From Merluccius polli (taxonomy: Eukaryota > Chordata > Actinopteri > Gadiformes > Merlucciidae): a stretch of 64,000 bases of DNA. The position numbers were made by a program, and so were the translations under genes. Location: contig JAOPHQ010000930.1 in assembly GCA_030340625.1 (NCBI GenBank), positions 25,112 through 89,111 of the forward strand. Reading direction: 5' to 3'. Positions 10,785-21,763 of this stretch are shown here, piece by piece; the stretch's first letter is position 1, and the number at the start of each line of letters is the position of its first letter. Under the pieces are notes generated by a model. It had not been told where the DNA came from, did not search any database, and worked only from the letters and a program-made list of their open reading frames with translations.

Positions 10785-10919
10785 CTCTACGGTACAGGGC
10801 TTTGAACGATCCAGGAGGAAGTGGAGGGTGAGGTCACATCCCCCCAGAGTGAAAGGATCGTTGAGGTGCGCTGAGACAAACTCCGTACACTTCAAACTGT
10901 CATCAAAGTAGATGAAGGC
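10785..10919 (-). CDS. znf638: Copy B exon B21: RRM-d, second half
   Basis: A 135-nt exon with AFIYFDDSLKCTEFVSAHL. The donor GTATGG is followed by (CA)n. Confidence 0.86.
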
Positions 10920-11049
10920 CTGGCGACAAGGGAGGAGGAGAGGAAGTGAGGAGGAGAGCCAGGTGGAGGAGAGAGGAGGAGGAGGAGAGACAGACGGAGA
11001 GGGGAGGTAATGGAAGAGAAAGAGAGAATGGAAGGAAAAAGAATGGAGA

Positions 11050-11052
<3 letters not shown>

Positions 11053-11107
<55 letters not shown>
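11053..11107. repeat. (TG)n microsatellite next to the B20 donor
   Basis: (CA)n on the gene strand, five bases into the intron. Confidence 0.95.
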
Positions 11108-11109
<2 letters not shown>

Positions 11110-11111
11110 AC

Positions 11112-11276
11112 CCTTCTCTGCAGGGGAAGTATCAGTACGTAGTAGAACACACGGCTGATGTCCTTCTCCACGAAGTAAGGCCACACCTTATCCAGGAGGT
11201 CCATATGGCTGTACCCGCCCAACGGCAGCCCTGTCACCATGATTACGCTGTGCCGAATCAAGTTGTCCTTCGCCCA
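11112..11276 (-). CDS. znf638: Copy B exon B20: RRM-d, first half
   Basis: A 165-nt exon with SVIMVTGLPLGGYSHMDLLD. The donor GTACGC is followed by (CA)n. Confidence 0.86.
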
Positions 11277-11360
11277 CTGCAAGACGGGATGAGTAAGAGA
11301 GCAAAGGGATGTCAACAATTAATTAGTAGATATCATTAGTTGGTAGTTAAGCCCTAATAA

Positions 11361-11707
11361 CAGGGGTTGAAATAAGGCTGTTTTACTCGCCAAATGCGAG
11401 TAATTTTTGTATTTGTCGAGTAATTTATGAAGACCACTCGCCACTCAGGCGAGTAATCTAAAAATTCGGCGCGATTGCCGCGGACCCGCCAGCAACAGAC
11501 CCGCTAGCCGCGGACCCGACCGCGCAGCACCCACCGCCGTCTACAATCGCGCAGCTCCCCCCGCTTCAGCAATCGCTTAGCACCCCCCCCCCGTCAACAA
11601 TCGCGCAGCGCCCCTATTTTTGTCTGGTACAAAATCTGTTTGTCTAGTAAAAATTGTCATCTACTCGCCAGTTGTCTGGTAAGCCAACATTTTAGTTTCA
11701 ACCCCTG
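11361..11707. mobile_element. hAT-type MITE (CAGGGGTTGAAATA family)
   Basis: The 347-bp element starts CAGGGGTTGAAATAAGG and ends GTTTCAACCCCTG, with an identical 8-bp duplication CCTAATAA on each side (11353-11360, 11708-11715). The same family forms the palindrome at 30810-31299. Confidence 0.88.
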
Positions 11708-11876
11708 CCTAATAATCATTGATTTATGAATGTTCCATTGTTTTGAAGCTTGAAATGATATATTCGGGCCAGCCCTCCTTTCCAATGTTCATTGTTTTAT
11801 GGGTCACGTTCTTTATAGCAGGCTTATTCTTAGTTTTAATGACTAGGTTGCATTACAGACAGACGGACAAACGTAC

Positions 11877-11911
11877 CTCAACATCCTGTGGTCCGTTCAC
11901 CGTCATGTGGG
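11877..11911 (-). CDS. znf638: Copy B exon B19: 35-nt microexon (AHMTVNGPQDVE)
   Basis: A 35-nt exon, phase 1 to 0, before RRM-d. Confidence 0.72.
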
Positions 11912-11974
11912 CTAAAAGGTCACAAAATAGCAACATTGATCATTAATATTAGTTGTAGTCCATACAGCACACAG

Positions 11975-12150
11975 TTATTATCATTATTAGGAATCAACAC
12001 ATAAAGCTGGCTTCATTATCATTATTATGAATCAACACAACGCTGGCTTCATTATCATTATTATGAATCAACACAACGCTGGCTTCATTATTAATATTAT
12101 GAATCAACACATAAAGCTGGCTTCATTATCATTATTATGAATCTGTATTG
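11975..12150. repeat. About 37-bp tandem repeat
   Basis: GGCTTCATTATCATTATTAT plus GAATCAACACA units, about four. Homologous degenerate array at 45260-45390 in copy A. Confidence 0.75.
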
Positions 12151-12208
12151 CTATGAATTAGAGTGATTAATAATAATAATAACCAATGATTAAGTCGAGG
12201 GCTCTCAC

Positions 12209-12361
12209 CAGGGGTGTAGAACTGGGGGTACAGGGTGGGGTAGAAGTAGGGCAGGGTGGGCACCGTCAGCCAGAACGGAGGGTCACACCACTCCAGGAAG
12301 GGTTTATAACTTTCAGTTCTGGTGCTGACCGTAGTCATTTCTTTCATGTCTGTGATGAAGC
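12209..12361 (-). CDS. znf638: Copy B exon B18: aromatic/Pro-rich linker exon
   Basis: A 153-nt exon, phase 1-1, with PPFWLTVPTLPYFYPTLYPQ. Probably a structured linker; no domain recognised. Confidence 0.75.
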
Positions 12362-12746
12362 CTGGGGGGTGGGGGGGTATATCGTCATCAACCTTTATTT
12401 AAACACACACACTAAAATACAGTGACATGTATCGCAATGGCACATGAGGGGAAAAAAAGTAACAGGGAGAACAAAAGTACAATATACAGGATGAGGTGAG
12501 TATACAATAAGAGTAAAATACAATACAAAGATACAGGGATGCAAACACATGGAGGGTGAAAAAAGAGCTGCCTTGAGTGGATATATCTGAAAGATTACTA
12601 GACGATTCACATCGTCGGCCAAATTGAGGTCATAAAAGTGGCATTCGCTGAAAGCGAGTTGTCTGCAACCCTGAAGATAAGCATGAGGTCCAGGAGGGGT
12701 GCTGTGGCATGGTGTGCACTAGGTGGTGCTGTTGGGTGTCACGTAC

Positions 12747-12846
12747 CGGGACGCGTGACATGGACTTCGTTTCGAATTTTTGGAAAGCCGGACAGCCAGA
12801 CACCAAATCGGTCCGCATCCTCCCCGGTGTTAAACTCCACAAATAT
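12747..12846 (-). CDS. znf638: Copy B exon B17: RRM-c, second half
   Basis: A 100-nt exon with IFVEFNTGEDADRFGVWLSG, leaving phase 1. Confidence 0.8.
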
Positions 12847-12938
12847 CTACATGGAGGCACACAAACAACAAATGTATCGTCAGTTTGCCATATGTGGAGA
12901 ACATTAAGTAGAACAGATCAGGAAGTGAGTGTGTGTAC

Positions 12939-13079
12939 CTTGCCCATTAGCGGCAGGTAGAGCCTGACTCCTCCGGTCCTGGATATGCCATCCTGGATGG
13001 CGTTCAGCCAGTAGACCTCATTGTTAGCAAGGTTGCTAATGTACACTAGTCTGTTCTCCAACGAGGTCTCATTATAAAC
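12939..13079 (-). CDS. znf638: Copy B exon B16: RRM-c, first half
   Basis: A 141-nt exon with RLVYISNLANNEVYWLNAI and VRLYLPLMGK. Confidence 0.8.
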
Positions 13080-13490
13080 CTGGACCACAGGAAGTAGACA
13101 TTAAACACATGGGCTGGATTCCAATAGTCCGTCTATAGCAATTAGATTTGTGCTTCATGCCAAAATCTCTAGATGTTGTCCTCAATCTCCATTGGAGCTG
13201 TTCCAAACATAGAAATTGCTGCTCGACAAAAAGATTAATCTGGCGCTGAATCGTCTTGAGGACGAGGATGAATCAGTGTATGCTAACAGAAAGCGTTGTA
13301 GAGATTCTTCCACTACCTCAGACATACGGCCATAGAGCCAGAACCTTTTTTGAAAAAGCCCCCATCTTTACATATTCTGGCCGATCACACACATACAACA
13401 AACGTGATTGGCGACGAAGACTAAAGGTTGTGATTGACCCAGATCACAGTCCACATCACCTTTTATGACCTGTGTGAGTGTGTGTGTTAC

Positions 13491-13529
13491 CTTGCCACTC
13501 CACTTCAGCAGCTGTTGATAGAAGGTGAT
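13491..13529 (-). CDS. znf638: Copy B exon B15: 39-nt linker exon (ITFYQQLLKWSGK)
   Basis: Small phase 0-0 exon, identical in protein to A16. Confidence 0.75.
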
Positions 13530-13896
13530 CTGAAAGGAGAAAGAGAGAAGCTCACCACCCCACTACAGCTGCTCTCCACTCTCATGCCAGCCCACTGGTT
13601 ACCATCAACAACCAACAAGTTACTCAACAGAAAGCCATTCAGAATGACTTATTTGATAAGATAGATAGATAGTTCTCATTCTGAGTCATGTTAAATACAT
13701 GAAGAACATAAGAGATCAAATATAAATACATTACAACAACAATAACACAAGGGGATGATGTGGGGTATTTGGTTAAGTGTTTAAAAATCTTGCTTTGTGG
13801 AATTTAGTGTGAAGCGTCAGTGCTCTTAATATTATCAGCATTCATATATTAATTTGTGTCACGCTTTCATTTTTCAACACTACAAATACCGTGTTC

Positions 13897-13898
<2 letters not shown>

Positions 13899-13965
<67 letters not shown>
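13899..13965. repeat. (TG)n microsatellite next to the B14 donor
   Basis: (CA)n on the gene strand, directly after GTACCC. Confidence 0.95.
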
Positions 13966-13969
<4 letters not shown>

Positions 13970-13970
13970 C

Positions 13971-14093
13971 CGGAGATCCAAGAGCGTTCTCCTTCAGAAA
14001 GTGACAACGGACCATGCCGCTGTGCATTGGGACTCCATTCGCCAGCACGTTAATCAGCTGTTTTAACTTGTTGGCCGCCATGGCTACAAATGC
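13971..14093 (-). CDS. znf638: Copy B exon B14: RRM-b, second half
   Basis: A 123-nt exon with AFVAMAANKLKQLINVLANG. The donor GTACCC is followed by (CA)n. Confidence 0.83.
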
Positions 14094-14303
14094 CTGGACA
14101 CACAAAGCAGTCTCATCAGTAAAATAACTACAAGGACCATGATGCCCTAGACACAAATCAGTCTCATTACTCAAAGAACTACAAGGACCATGATGCCCTG
14201 GACACAACAAAGTTTAACTGTAACAGAGCAAATCGGTGCAGTAAAAACTGACGCAGATTGTGCAGTGCAGATTTCAAGTACCAAAGTTTATGTTTGACTT
14301 TAC

Positions 14304-14459
14304 CGTGCAGTTGTCAGGAAGGATGAAGCATTTGTCACATTCGGTATTGCCAAACTTCTCCAGAAGATGGATCATCTCTAGCTCCCTGTAAAGATATTTG
14401 GCTTTCTCTGGCAGATCAGTCACCATGATGGTGGCACCACTGGTAATGTAGGGCTGGAA
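14304..14459 (-). CDS. znf638: Copy B exon B13: RRM-b, first half
   Basis: A 156-nt exon with FQPYITSGATIMVTDLPEKA, a helix EMIHLLEKFG and the strand KCFILPDN. Confidence 0.83.
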
Positions 14460-14499
14460 CTAGATGGAGAGAGGCAGATAGACAGAAACGGTGATTAAT

Positions 14500-14501
<2 letters not shown>

Positions 14502-14588
<87 letters not shown>
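14502..14588. repeat. (TG)n microsatellite between B12 and B13
   Basis: It fills most of the 160-bp intron between the 35-nt exon and RRM-b. Confidence 0.95.
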
Positions 14589-14590
<2 letters not shown>

Positions 14591-14619
14591 TGAGAGAGAG
14601 ATGGTGTTTTTAGACCTAC

Positions 14620-14654
14620 GTCAGCCAGTTTCCAACTCCGCACATCCATACAAA
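14620..14654 (-). CDS. znf638: Copy B exon B12: 35-nt microexon (CMDVRSWKLAD)
   Basis: Acceptor TTTTATACAG, donor GTAGGT, phase 1 to 0. Without it B11 would read into a stop within RRM-b. Confidence 0.7.
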
Positions 14655-14833
14655 CTGTATAAAAGAAAGAAAGGCAGAAAATAAGCATTGTAATAATGAA
14701 CAATGTTATGCTCAATTCTCTTATTTTAAGAGTGTAAATGGAGCCATCACAAATCACTGAAACACACCATGCCCAACTCTAACCTGGGCTGGAGGTACTA
14801 ACTGATTTGAGAAACAGGGGGTTTGGACAAAAA

Positions 14834-15568
14834 GGTAACACTTTATAACGAGTACACACTATTAAGCATTAGTTAAGCATTAATAAATACTGAATTCATC
14901 ATTTATAACGCATTTTTCAGACATGAATACACATTGGTGATGCCAACATCAAATCAAATATGACAAATAAACTTTGTGAGTCTTGAGGCATTGCCAGCCT
15001 TTAAATCTCATTTGTAGATGCTTACTAAGCCATAGATAGTGCTCACTTTAGAAGAGCTCACACAAAATACTTTGTTATGAGTAGTAAGTGCTTCGTAAAT
15101 GCCTCAATTCATGAATTCCTGCATTAATAGCTGTTTATAGGCCATCATTAGAAAATTAATTTGTGAGTTTTTTATGGAACATCTGCCAACACAGTCACTA
15201 ATCATTAATACATGTCTGAATAGCGGATGTGCAAGTGCATGCAGAAATGTACATCTAAATAGTTTGTTCATCATTTACATACATTTGTAAACGATATTAC
15301 AAACCACTGACAAATCCTAAATACCTGGTTAGTTAGTGATGTAATACTTGATTTATAAATGCTGAATCCATCATATATAAAATATGAAAATGCAATCATT
15401 AGCACGTTATAGATGAGCTTATTAATGAAGAGTAAAACATTTTTAACTGTTTATAAACTACATACTAATGTGTATTCATGTCTGAAAAATGTGTTATAAA
15501 TGATGAATTCAGTATTTACTAATGCTTAACTAATGCTTAATAGTGTGTACTCATTTTAAAGTGTTACC
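14834..15568. mobile_element. MITE with about 100-bp inverted ends (GGTAACACTTTA)
   Basis: Long inverted repeats at 14834-14935 and 15467-15568. Flanks GACAAAAA and GATGAAAA each differ by one base from GACGAAAA, the sequence at the empty site in copy A (near 50577). The element ends 15 bp from the donor of exon B11. Confidence 0.82.
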
Positions 15569-15583
15569 GATGAAAATACTCAC

Positions 15584-17979
15584 TAATTGATTTGAGGAAG
15601 AGTGTGGTGGGGAAGACTTGGGCAACCGGAGGAAGGGCAAGTTTTAAGAGTTTTCTCATCCTCTTGTTATGCCGTCTTGCATTGCCGGGCTTGGCCATTT
15701 TGTTGCCAGGCGTGGCTGTCTTGTTGCCAGGTGTGGTCATCTTGTTTTCAGGCATTTTGGTCATCTTGTTGCTGGGCGTGGTTGTTTTGCTAGGCGTTGC
15801 CGTCTTGTTGCCGGGCATGGTTGTTGTGTCGCTCGGCGTTGCAGTCTTGTTGCCGGGCATGGTTGTTGTGTCACTCGGCGTTGCAGTCTTGTTGCCGGGC
15901 GTGGTTGTTTTTCCAGGCAGGGTCGTCTTGTTGCCGGGCGTGGCCGTCTTGTTGCCGGGCGTGGCCGTCTTGTTGCCGGGCGTGGCCTTCTTGTTGCCGG
16001 GCGTGGCCGTCTTGTTGCCGGGCGTGGCCGTCTTGTTGCCGGGCGTGGCCGTCTTGTTGCCGGGCGTGGCCGTCTTGTTGCCGGGCGTGGCCGTCTTGTT
16101 GCCAGACGTGGCCGTTGTGTTGCCAGGCGTGGCCGTCTTGCTGCCTGGCATGGCCGTCCTGTTGCCAGGTGTGGTCGTCTTGTCAGGCATGGTTGTCTTA
16201 TTGCCAGGTGTGGCCATCTTGTTGCCGTGTGTGGTTGTTGTGTTGCTAGGTGTTGCCGTCTTGTTGCAGGGCATGGTCGTCATTTTTCCAGGCAGGGCCG
16301 TCTTGTTACCTGTAGTAGTCGTCTTGCCAGGTGTGGTCATCTTGTTAGGCATGGTTGTTGTGTTGCTGGCCGTGGTCGTCTTGTTCCCGGGTGTGGTCGT
16401 TGTGTTGCCAGGCGAGGCCGTCTTGTTGCCGGGTGTGTTCGTCTCATCAGGCATGGTTGTTGTGTTGCCAGGTGTGCTCATCTTGTTGTCAAGAATGGTT
16501 GTTGTGTTGCCAAGCGTGGTCGTCTTGTCGCCGGGCATGGTTGTGTTGCTCGGTGTTGCAGTCTTGTTGCCAGGCGTGGTTGTTGTGTTGCCAGGCATTG
16601 CAGTCTTGTTGCTGGGCGTGGTCGTTGTGTTTCCAGGCAGGGCCGTCTTGTTACCTGGCATAGCCGTCTTGTTGCCAGGTGTGGTCGTCTTGTTGTCAGA
16701 CGTGGTTGTTGTGTTGCCAGGCGTGGTCGTCGTGGACGTTGTGTTGCCGGGCGTGGTCGTTGTGTTGCCAGGTGTGGCCGTCTTCTTGCCAGATGTGGTC
16801 GTTGTGTTTCCAGGCAGGGCCATCTTGTTACCTGGCATAGCCGTCTTGTTGCCAGGCGTGGTCTTTGTGTTACCTGGCATAGCCATCTTGTTGCCAGGCG
16901 TGGTCGTTCTGTTGCCAGGCGTGACAGTCTTGCTGCCAAGCGTGACCGTCTTGCTGCCAGGTGTGACCGTCTTGCTACCAGGTGTGGTTGTCTTGTCAGG
17001 CATGGTTGTCTGGTTGCCGGGCGTGGTCGTTGTGTTTCCAGGTGGGGCCGTCGAGTTACTGGGTGTGGTCGTCTTATTGATGAGCATGGTCGTCTTGCAG
17101 CCGGGCATGGTTGTGTTGCTCGGTGTTGCAGTCTTGTTGCCAGGCGTGGTTGTTGTGTTGCCAGGCATTGCAGTCTTGTTGCTGGGCATGGTCGTGTTTC
17201 CAGGCAGGGCCGTCTTGTTACCTGGAGTAGCCGTCTTGTTGCCAGGTGTGGTCGTCTTGTTGTCAGATGTGGTTGTTGTGTTGCCAGGCGTGGTCGCCGT
17301 GTTGCCGGGCGTGGTTGTTGTGTTGCCGGGCATGGTTGTGTTGCTCGGTGTTGCAGTCTTGTTGCCAGGCGTGGTTGTTGTGTTGCCAGGCATTGCAGTC
17401 TTGTTGCTGGGCGTGGTCGTTGTGTTTCCAGGCAGGGCCGTCTTGTTACCTGGCGTAGCCATCTTGTTGCCAGGTGTGGTCGTCTTGTTGTCAGACGTGG
17501 TTGTTGTGTTGCCAGGCGTGGTCGTCGTGTTGCCGGGCGTGGTCGTTGTGTTGCCAGGTGTCGCCGTCTTGTTGCCAGATGTGGTCGTGTTGTGTCCAGG
17601 CAGGGCCGTCTTGTTACCTGGCGTAGCCGTCTTGTTGCCAGGCGTGGTCTTCGTGTTACCTGGCATAGCCATCTTGTTGCCAGGCGTGGTCGTTCTGTTG
17701 CCAGGCATGGCCGCCTTGCTGCCAGGCGTGACCGTCTTGCTGCCAGGTGTGACCGTCAAGCTGCCAGATGTGAGCGTCTTGTCAGGCGTGGTCGTCTTGT
17801 TGATGAGCATGGTCGTCTTGCAGCCGGAACTTGAGGGAGGTTCTGACACGACCTTGGTGGCCATTGTGGTAGCAGAACTCTGTACTCTGACAGCAGGGCT
17901 GGCCGTTGGAAGGCAGATAGAGTGATTCTTGGTCGGCTGACCTTTAGCATGAGCAGAGCCATGATGGCAAGTGATGGAC
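15584..17979 (-). CDS. znf638: Copy B exon B11: giant TPGNKTA heptapeptide minisatellite exon
   Basis: A 2,396-nt exon, open from KSITCHHGSAHAKGQ to PTTLFLKSI. About 2.1 kb (15690-17835) is a 21-bp coding repeat, roughly 100 units of T-P-G-N-K-T-A and variants, rich in Asn-x-Thr and Thr/Pro. Higher-order blocks recur at about 16538, 17107 and 17331. Its 3' end matches A12 and its start region is unlike A10, suggesting rearrangement between repeat exons. It leaves phase 1, rescued by the 35-nt exon B12. The antisense strand is also open but is not taken as coding. Confidence 0.75.
15690..17835 (-). repeat. 21-bp coding minisatellite in exon B11
   Basis: Roughly 100 units of a 21-bp repeat (plus strand TTGCCGGGCGTGGCCGTCTTG). 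A run at 15930-16110 is almost perfectly homogeneous. Longer blocks are themselves duplicated. Confidence 0.92.
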
Positions 17980-18073
17980 CTAGGAGGTGGAAAGAGGGAG
18001 ATCATGAGATTTTAATCAGTGCACCAATGTGCACTATTAAAAGGTTTATATAGAATATATTACACGAGCTTAC

Positions 18074-18105
18074 TTTCGCGGTGGCACTGTTGGTTTCCCA
18101 GGGAC
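18074..18105 (-). CDS. znf638: Copy B exon B10: 32-nt exon (VPGKPTVPPR)
   Basis: A small exon between TTTACAG and GTAAGC. It brings the frame into B11; copy A has this segment fused into A10. Confidence 0.65.
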
Positions 18106-18225
18106 CTGTAAAGACAGACATAAAGTTGGAGAGACAGAAAGGAGGAAGTCATTAAGACGTGTGTGTGCATTAGCGTGTGCGTGCACGTGGATGTGTGTTG
18201 GTGTGCCTGGGTGTGTATGTGTTAC

Positions 18226-18324
18226 CGCTTTCTGTGTCACAGTGATCGGATTTCCTCCGATTTTCAGGTCCGTAAAACCCAGCAAAGCCTGCGCGGCAGT
18301 CGCTTGTAGGAAGTACACCGTGGC
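18226..18324 (-). CDS. znf638: Copy B exon B9: RRM-a, second half
   Basis: A 99-nt exon with ATVYFLQATAAQALLGFTDL. The intron before it is enlarged to 2.6 kb by a hAT-related insertion. Confidence 0.82.
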
Positions 18325-18984
18325 CTAAACACATATGCATACAAAGTACATTTTCTCAGGAGGGACTCATAAGACATGATTCAGGACATTGTATAGTTGG
18401 GCATCAGCAGAACATGAGCTTGGATTGGTGTTTCTCCACTGTCACACTGGATCCCTGTGCAACTTGTCGTGTTCCCATCACCACCTAAAGTTTACAGGAC
18501 TGTAGTACCATACGGATGGGTGGAGATAGCCATACTGCAGACCCTTGATTGGTTAACGGCAAACGTTTTAAATCTCTGTTGATTAGACAACCCCAACAAT
18601 CATCAGAAAAAAGTTCAACAATTAAATTCAAACATTCTGTCACGGATCCCAGCCGGGAGGGCCTCTTTCACAGCTCGGGTTACTACCTCGTTCACCCTTC
18701 TGTCCCTGAGACGGCCCGGATACCAATATCACCTGGTTTGCCTGTACTTATTCTTGTCCTGATTATATTTCTTTGAACAAGCATGTACAATTGCATGCAT
18801 ACTCATACCAGGATGTTGAATAGGTCGCATTCTGTCGTCCACTTTGTGTCCGTGTGGCATCTCATGTTGCATTCAATGCATCGGGCTTGGGGGTTAAAAA
18901 GAGATGCCATTCTATTTTTCCCTAATGGATCTCCATGAGACGGATGTGTCCATTAGGTAGGTCTCATTGCCCCTTGGATGATGT

Positions 18985-19110
18985 GTTCATTCCGATATGG
19001 ATGTGATTTACCTCTCGGATGATGTGTTCATTTTACCTCTCGGATGATGTGTTCATTCTGATATGGATGTGAATTACCTCTTGGATGATGTTCATTCCGA
19101 TATGGTTTTC
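18985..19110. repeat. TTCATTCCGATATGGATGTG tandem repeat
   Basis: About three degenerate units of 35-57 bp with GGATGATGTGTTCATT. Confidence 0.7.
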
Positions 19111-19156
19111 ATCAAACCAGTAACCCAAGTTCTGTGTCCTTGGTTCTTAAGTAAAA

Positions 19157-20470
19157 GTAGTGCTGGGCGGTATGACCAAAAATTGATATCACAGTATTTT
19201 TCTAAATTCTAACGGTTTCACGGTATATCACAGTATTTTTTTTTTCCATGCATAATCAGGTGTTCACAACATATTCTACTGGTTGAGAGAGGAATTACTG
19301 CTGTAGATTGACTTAGGATGGATTATTTTACCAGCATGATGAATATTGTAGAATAATTCCACACTAGTAGTAATAAAGATTTGGCACCAAATAATTATGC
19401 TGAGCCACTCATGAATCTAATGAAGTGAGGAATCATAGGCAAAGAGAATTGCAGTCAAAATACAAAACTTTTACTGTGCAAATTTCACTTGCAATAATTA
19501 TACTTTTGAAGTTCAAGCCCAGGTTCATTACTATTATTCAAGTACATTTAAATAAAACAAGGAAAATATAAAACAAGATTGTTTTGAAGACACAATTTGC
19601 CTTAAAATGGGCTTTGCGGTATATATTGACACCAAAAAAATATAGTAACTGTGCGTTCACACCGAAAGTGCACAAAGAGGAATCCGCCTTGTCCACTCCA
19701 CCTAAGTCGCTTTTGTCCCCCTTCAGAATGTTCGTTCTTGCTTTTTTTAATTTAAAGGTCCCGCACGCCACACGCGCAACTACTGTTGTAGCACAGCCAA
19801 TTTACCGACATCGTTGATCACGGAAAGTTACTTGATGGAAAGTTACTTGATAAAGTCATTAAAAACAGAATTACTTGGTTGGAGGGTGTGGGTTAAAAAG
19901 TGTTTATTTACACTAGAAAAGACGTTGGCGCTATGAAGACGCTATGGCCACGTTGCTTGGCAACGCCTGCATACGGGAGATATTAAATACTCTGCTCGAC
20001 TAAACAACAACACTTGCATAAAATGGTTGTTTGGTCGACGTCGGTCTTTTTGAAACCAAAAAACCTCCAAACAGCAGACACGGCTCCTCTTTTTGGCACA
20101 AGTTCTTCTGTGTCATCATGTTCTACTAGTTCTGCAGCTTCGAGTTCGGAACTTTCTTCAATGTCTATCCTATCCATCATCACTGCAACGTAACTCCAGC
20201 ACTAACCTAGGTTTGCCTCGCAGTCGTCCGAGAATACGCTCTGGTCGTAACATGCGTGTTTAGAAGCGTGCTGTGCAACATTTAGCAATAGACGGCATGG
20301 AACAACGCTCAGGGTTGCCTCCGGAGTTGGTTCTTGGTTCGCAACCTGTTCCATCATTTCATCCCACCAGCCAGTGCCGTCGTCTCTGGCCCCCTTGACT
20401 GATGCCGAGGCAATGGCATCCTTGTGAGTTTTAGTATCCTCTTCCCCCTCCCCCATTTTGTTACCATCAG
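19157..20470 (-). mobile_element. Decayed hAT element (composite) in copy B intron
   Basis: It begins with a hAT-like end (TGCTGGGCGGTATGACC) and includes 19650-19990, which matches 48460-48845 in a second hAT element. A BED-finger gene fragment follows. The intron between B8 and B9 is enlarged by it. The right end is not defined. Confidence 0.6.
19983..20183 (-). pseudogene. hAT transposase N-terminal BED-finger fragment
   Basis: The frame reads EELVPKRGAVSAVWRFFGFK and on to ILCKCC, typical of the start of a ZBED1-like hAT transposase (aromatic W..FGF then C-x2-C). It breaks off soon after, without the histidines or catalytic domain. More of the same element (an acidic ORF, 20202-20456) lies next to it. 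Confidence 0.65.
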
Positions 20471-20946
20471 GGGAGCGGTGAAGCTTTAGGACGTCAAGGT
20501 TGGGTAGGTTGCTCGGGTGGCATTGTGCTTTGGCCTCCTAGCGAATGAGAGAGTGTGTGTGGTGATGGGATGTGTTCGTTACGTGACCCCAACTGTCCTT
20601 TTAAGAAGGCCAGTATCAGTACTGTGAGGCAGGTCAAGGCTACCCTATCAGCCAGGCCTAGCTCAAAGGTTAGTACTATGATTACCAGAGCACTCTATTG
20701 CATACTGTCTAAATTTTCTTAAAAATCTCATTATTTTCATATACGAGTGCAGATGAACAGAAAATAGTTGCCATAAAAAGAATAATATCGCAAATAACAA
20801 TAACACTAGGAGGTAATAGTCAAAGCTCTGTGTTTCACAGTTTACCTTCCACAGGCCACTCCGACTTCAAGTGGAGACATGACACATGGGTCTGGTTCAG
20901 TCAAACCAGGGTGAACTCACATGTCAGGAGTCAAACCAGGTCTCAC

Positions 20947-21090
20947 CTCTTGTTGGTGTTGAGCCACAGAAATGAGTCGGCTTTTTCCAAACTTCTCCAC
21001 AGCGGAGAACACCTGGGCCTGGGTGACAGTGGAAGGAAGCCCAGACAGGAGCAGGGGAGGGTGGGCTGGGATGAAGCCCAGGAGACCCGA
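20947..21090 (-). CDS. znf638: Copy B exon B8: RRM-a, first half
   Basis: A 144-nt exon with LLLSGLPSTVTQAQVFSAVE. Nearly identical to A8. Confidence 0.82.
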
Positions 21091-21293
21091 CTAGACCAAG
21101 GAGAGAGTGTTATACACAGATATACAGACAGAGGGGAAGACACAGAGAAAGGGACAAGATGTACAAGTGGGCAAGAACAGAGAGAGAGATCTACCACGCT
21201 TTTTGAAAATGGTACTCCATAATGTAAATAAGGTGGAAGGTGTAAAAGTGTAGTTCTATTCTATTCTATATATGGGAAGACACACAAACTCAC

Positions 21294-21763
21294 CCCCTGA
21301 GGTTTTGCAGATCGGGTCGGTACGCTCTTCTTCACAGGCACCTTCTTTAATCCCTGAACAGAGGAAGAGGACAATGACGAAGGTGGTTCCTTTCCTTCTT
21401 TGGTCAAGGAAGAGGAAGACTGCTTCTGTTCATCTCTAGATGAGGAAGAGGATGACTGCTTCTGTTCATCTCTAGATGAGGAAGAGGATGGCTTCTTCTG
21501 TTCATCTTTAGATAAGGAAGAGGATGGCTTCTTCACGTCTCTAGATGAGGAAGAGGATGATGGTTTCTTCTCGTCTCTAGATGAGGAAGAGGATGGCTTC
21601 TTCTCATATCTAGATGAGGAAGAGGAGGATGGCTTTTTCTGCTCTTTAGATAAGGAAGATGATGATGAAAAGGACTTGAGCTTAGCCAGCTCGGCCAGTA
21701 GCACTGGGGCCAGAGACTGGACAACATCCTCTAGACTGGTGGAGCCTGTTAAGGTCTGGACAC
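21294..21763 (-). CDS. znf638: Copy B exon B7: Ser-rich SSSSRDEKKP repeat exon
   Basis: A 470-nt exon with about nine serine/charged repeat units (six in A7), preceded by VQSLAPVLLAELAKLK and ending RSAKPQG. Confidence 0.82.

Noticed and set aside
15592..17925. Long plus-strand open frames (up to 777 codons, Leu/Val/Gly-rich) opposite exon B11
   Set aside because: They are the antisense of the 21-bp coding repeat. A repeat unit divisible by three stays open in several frames. The minus frame has splice sites, phase agreement and a homologous exon in copy A.
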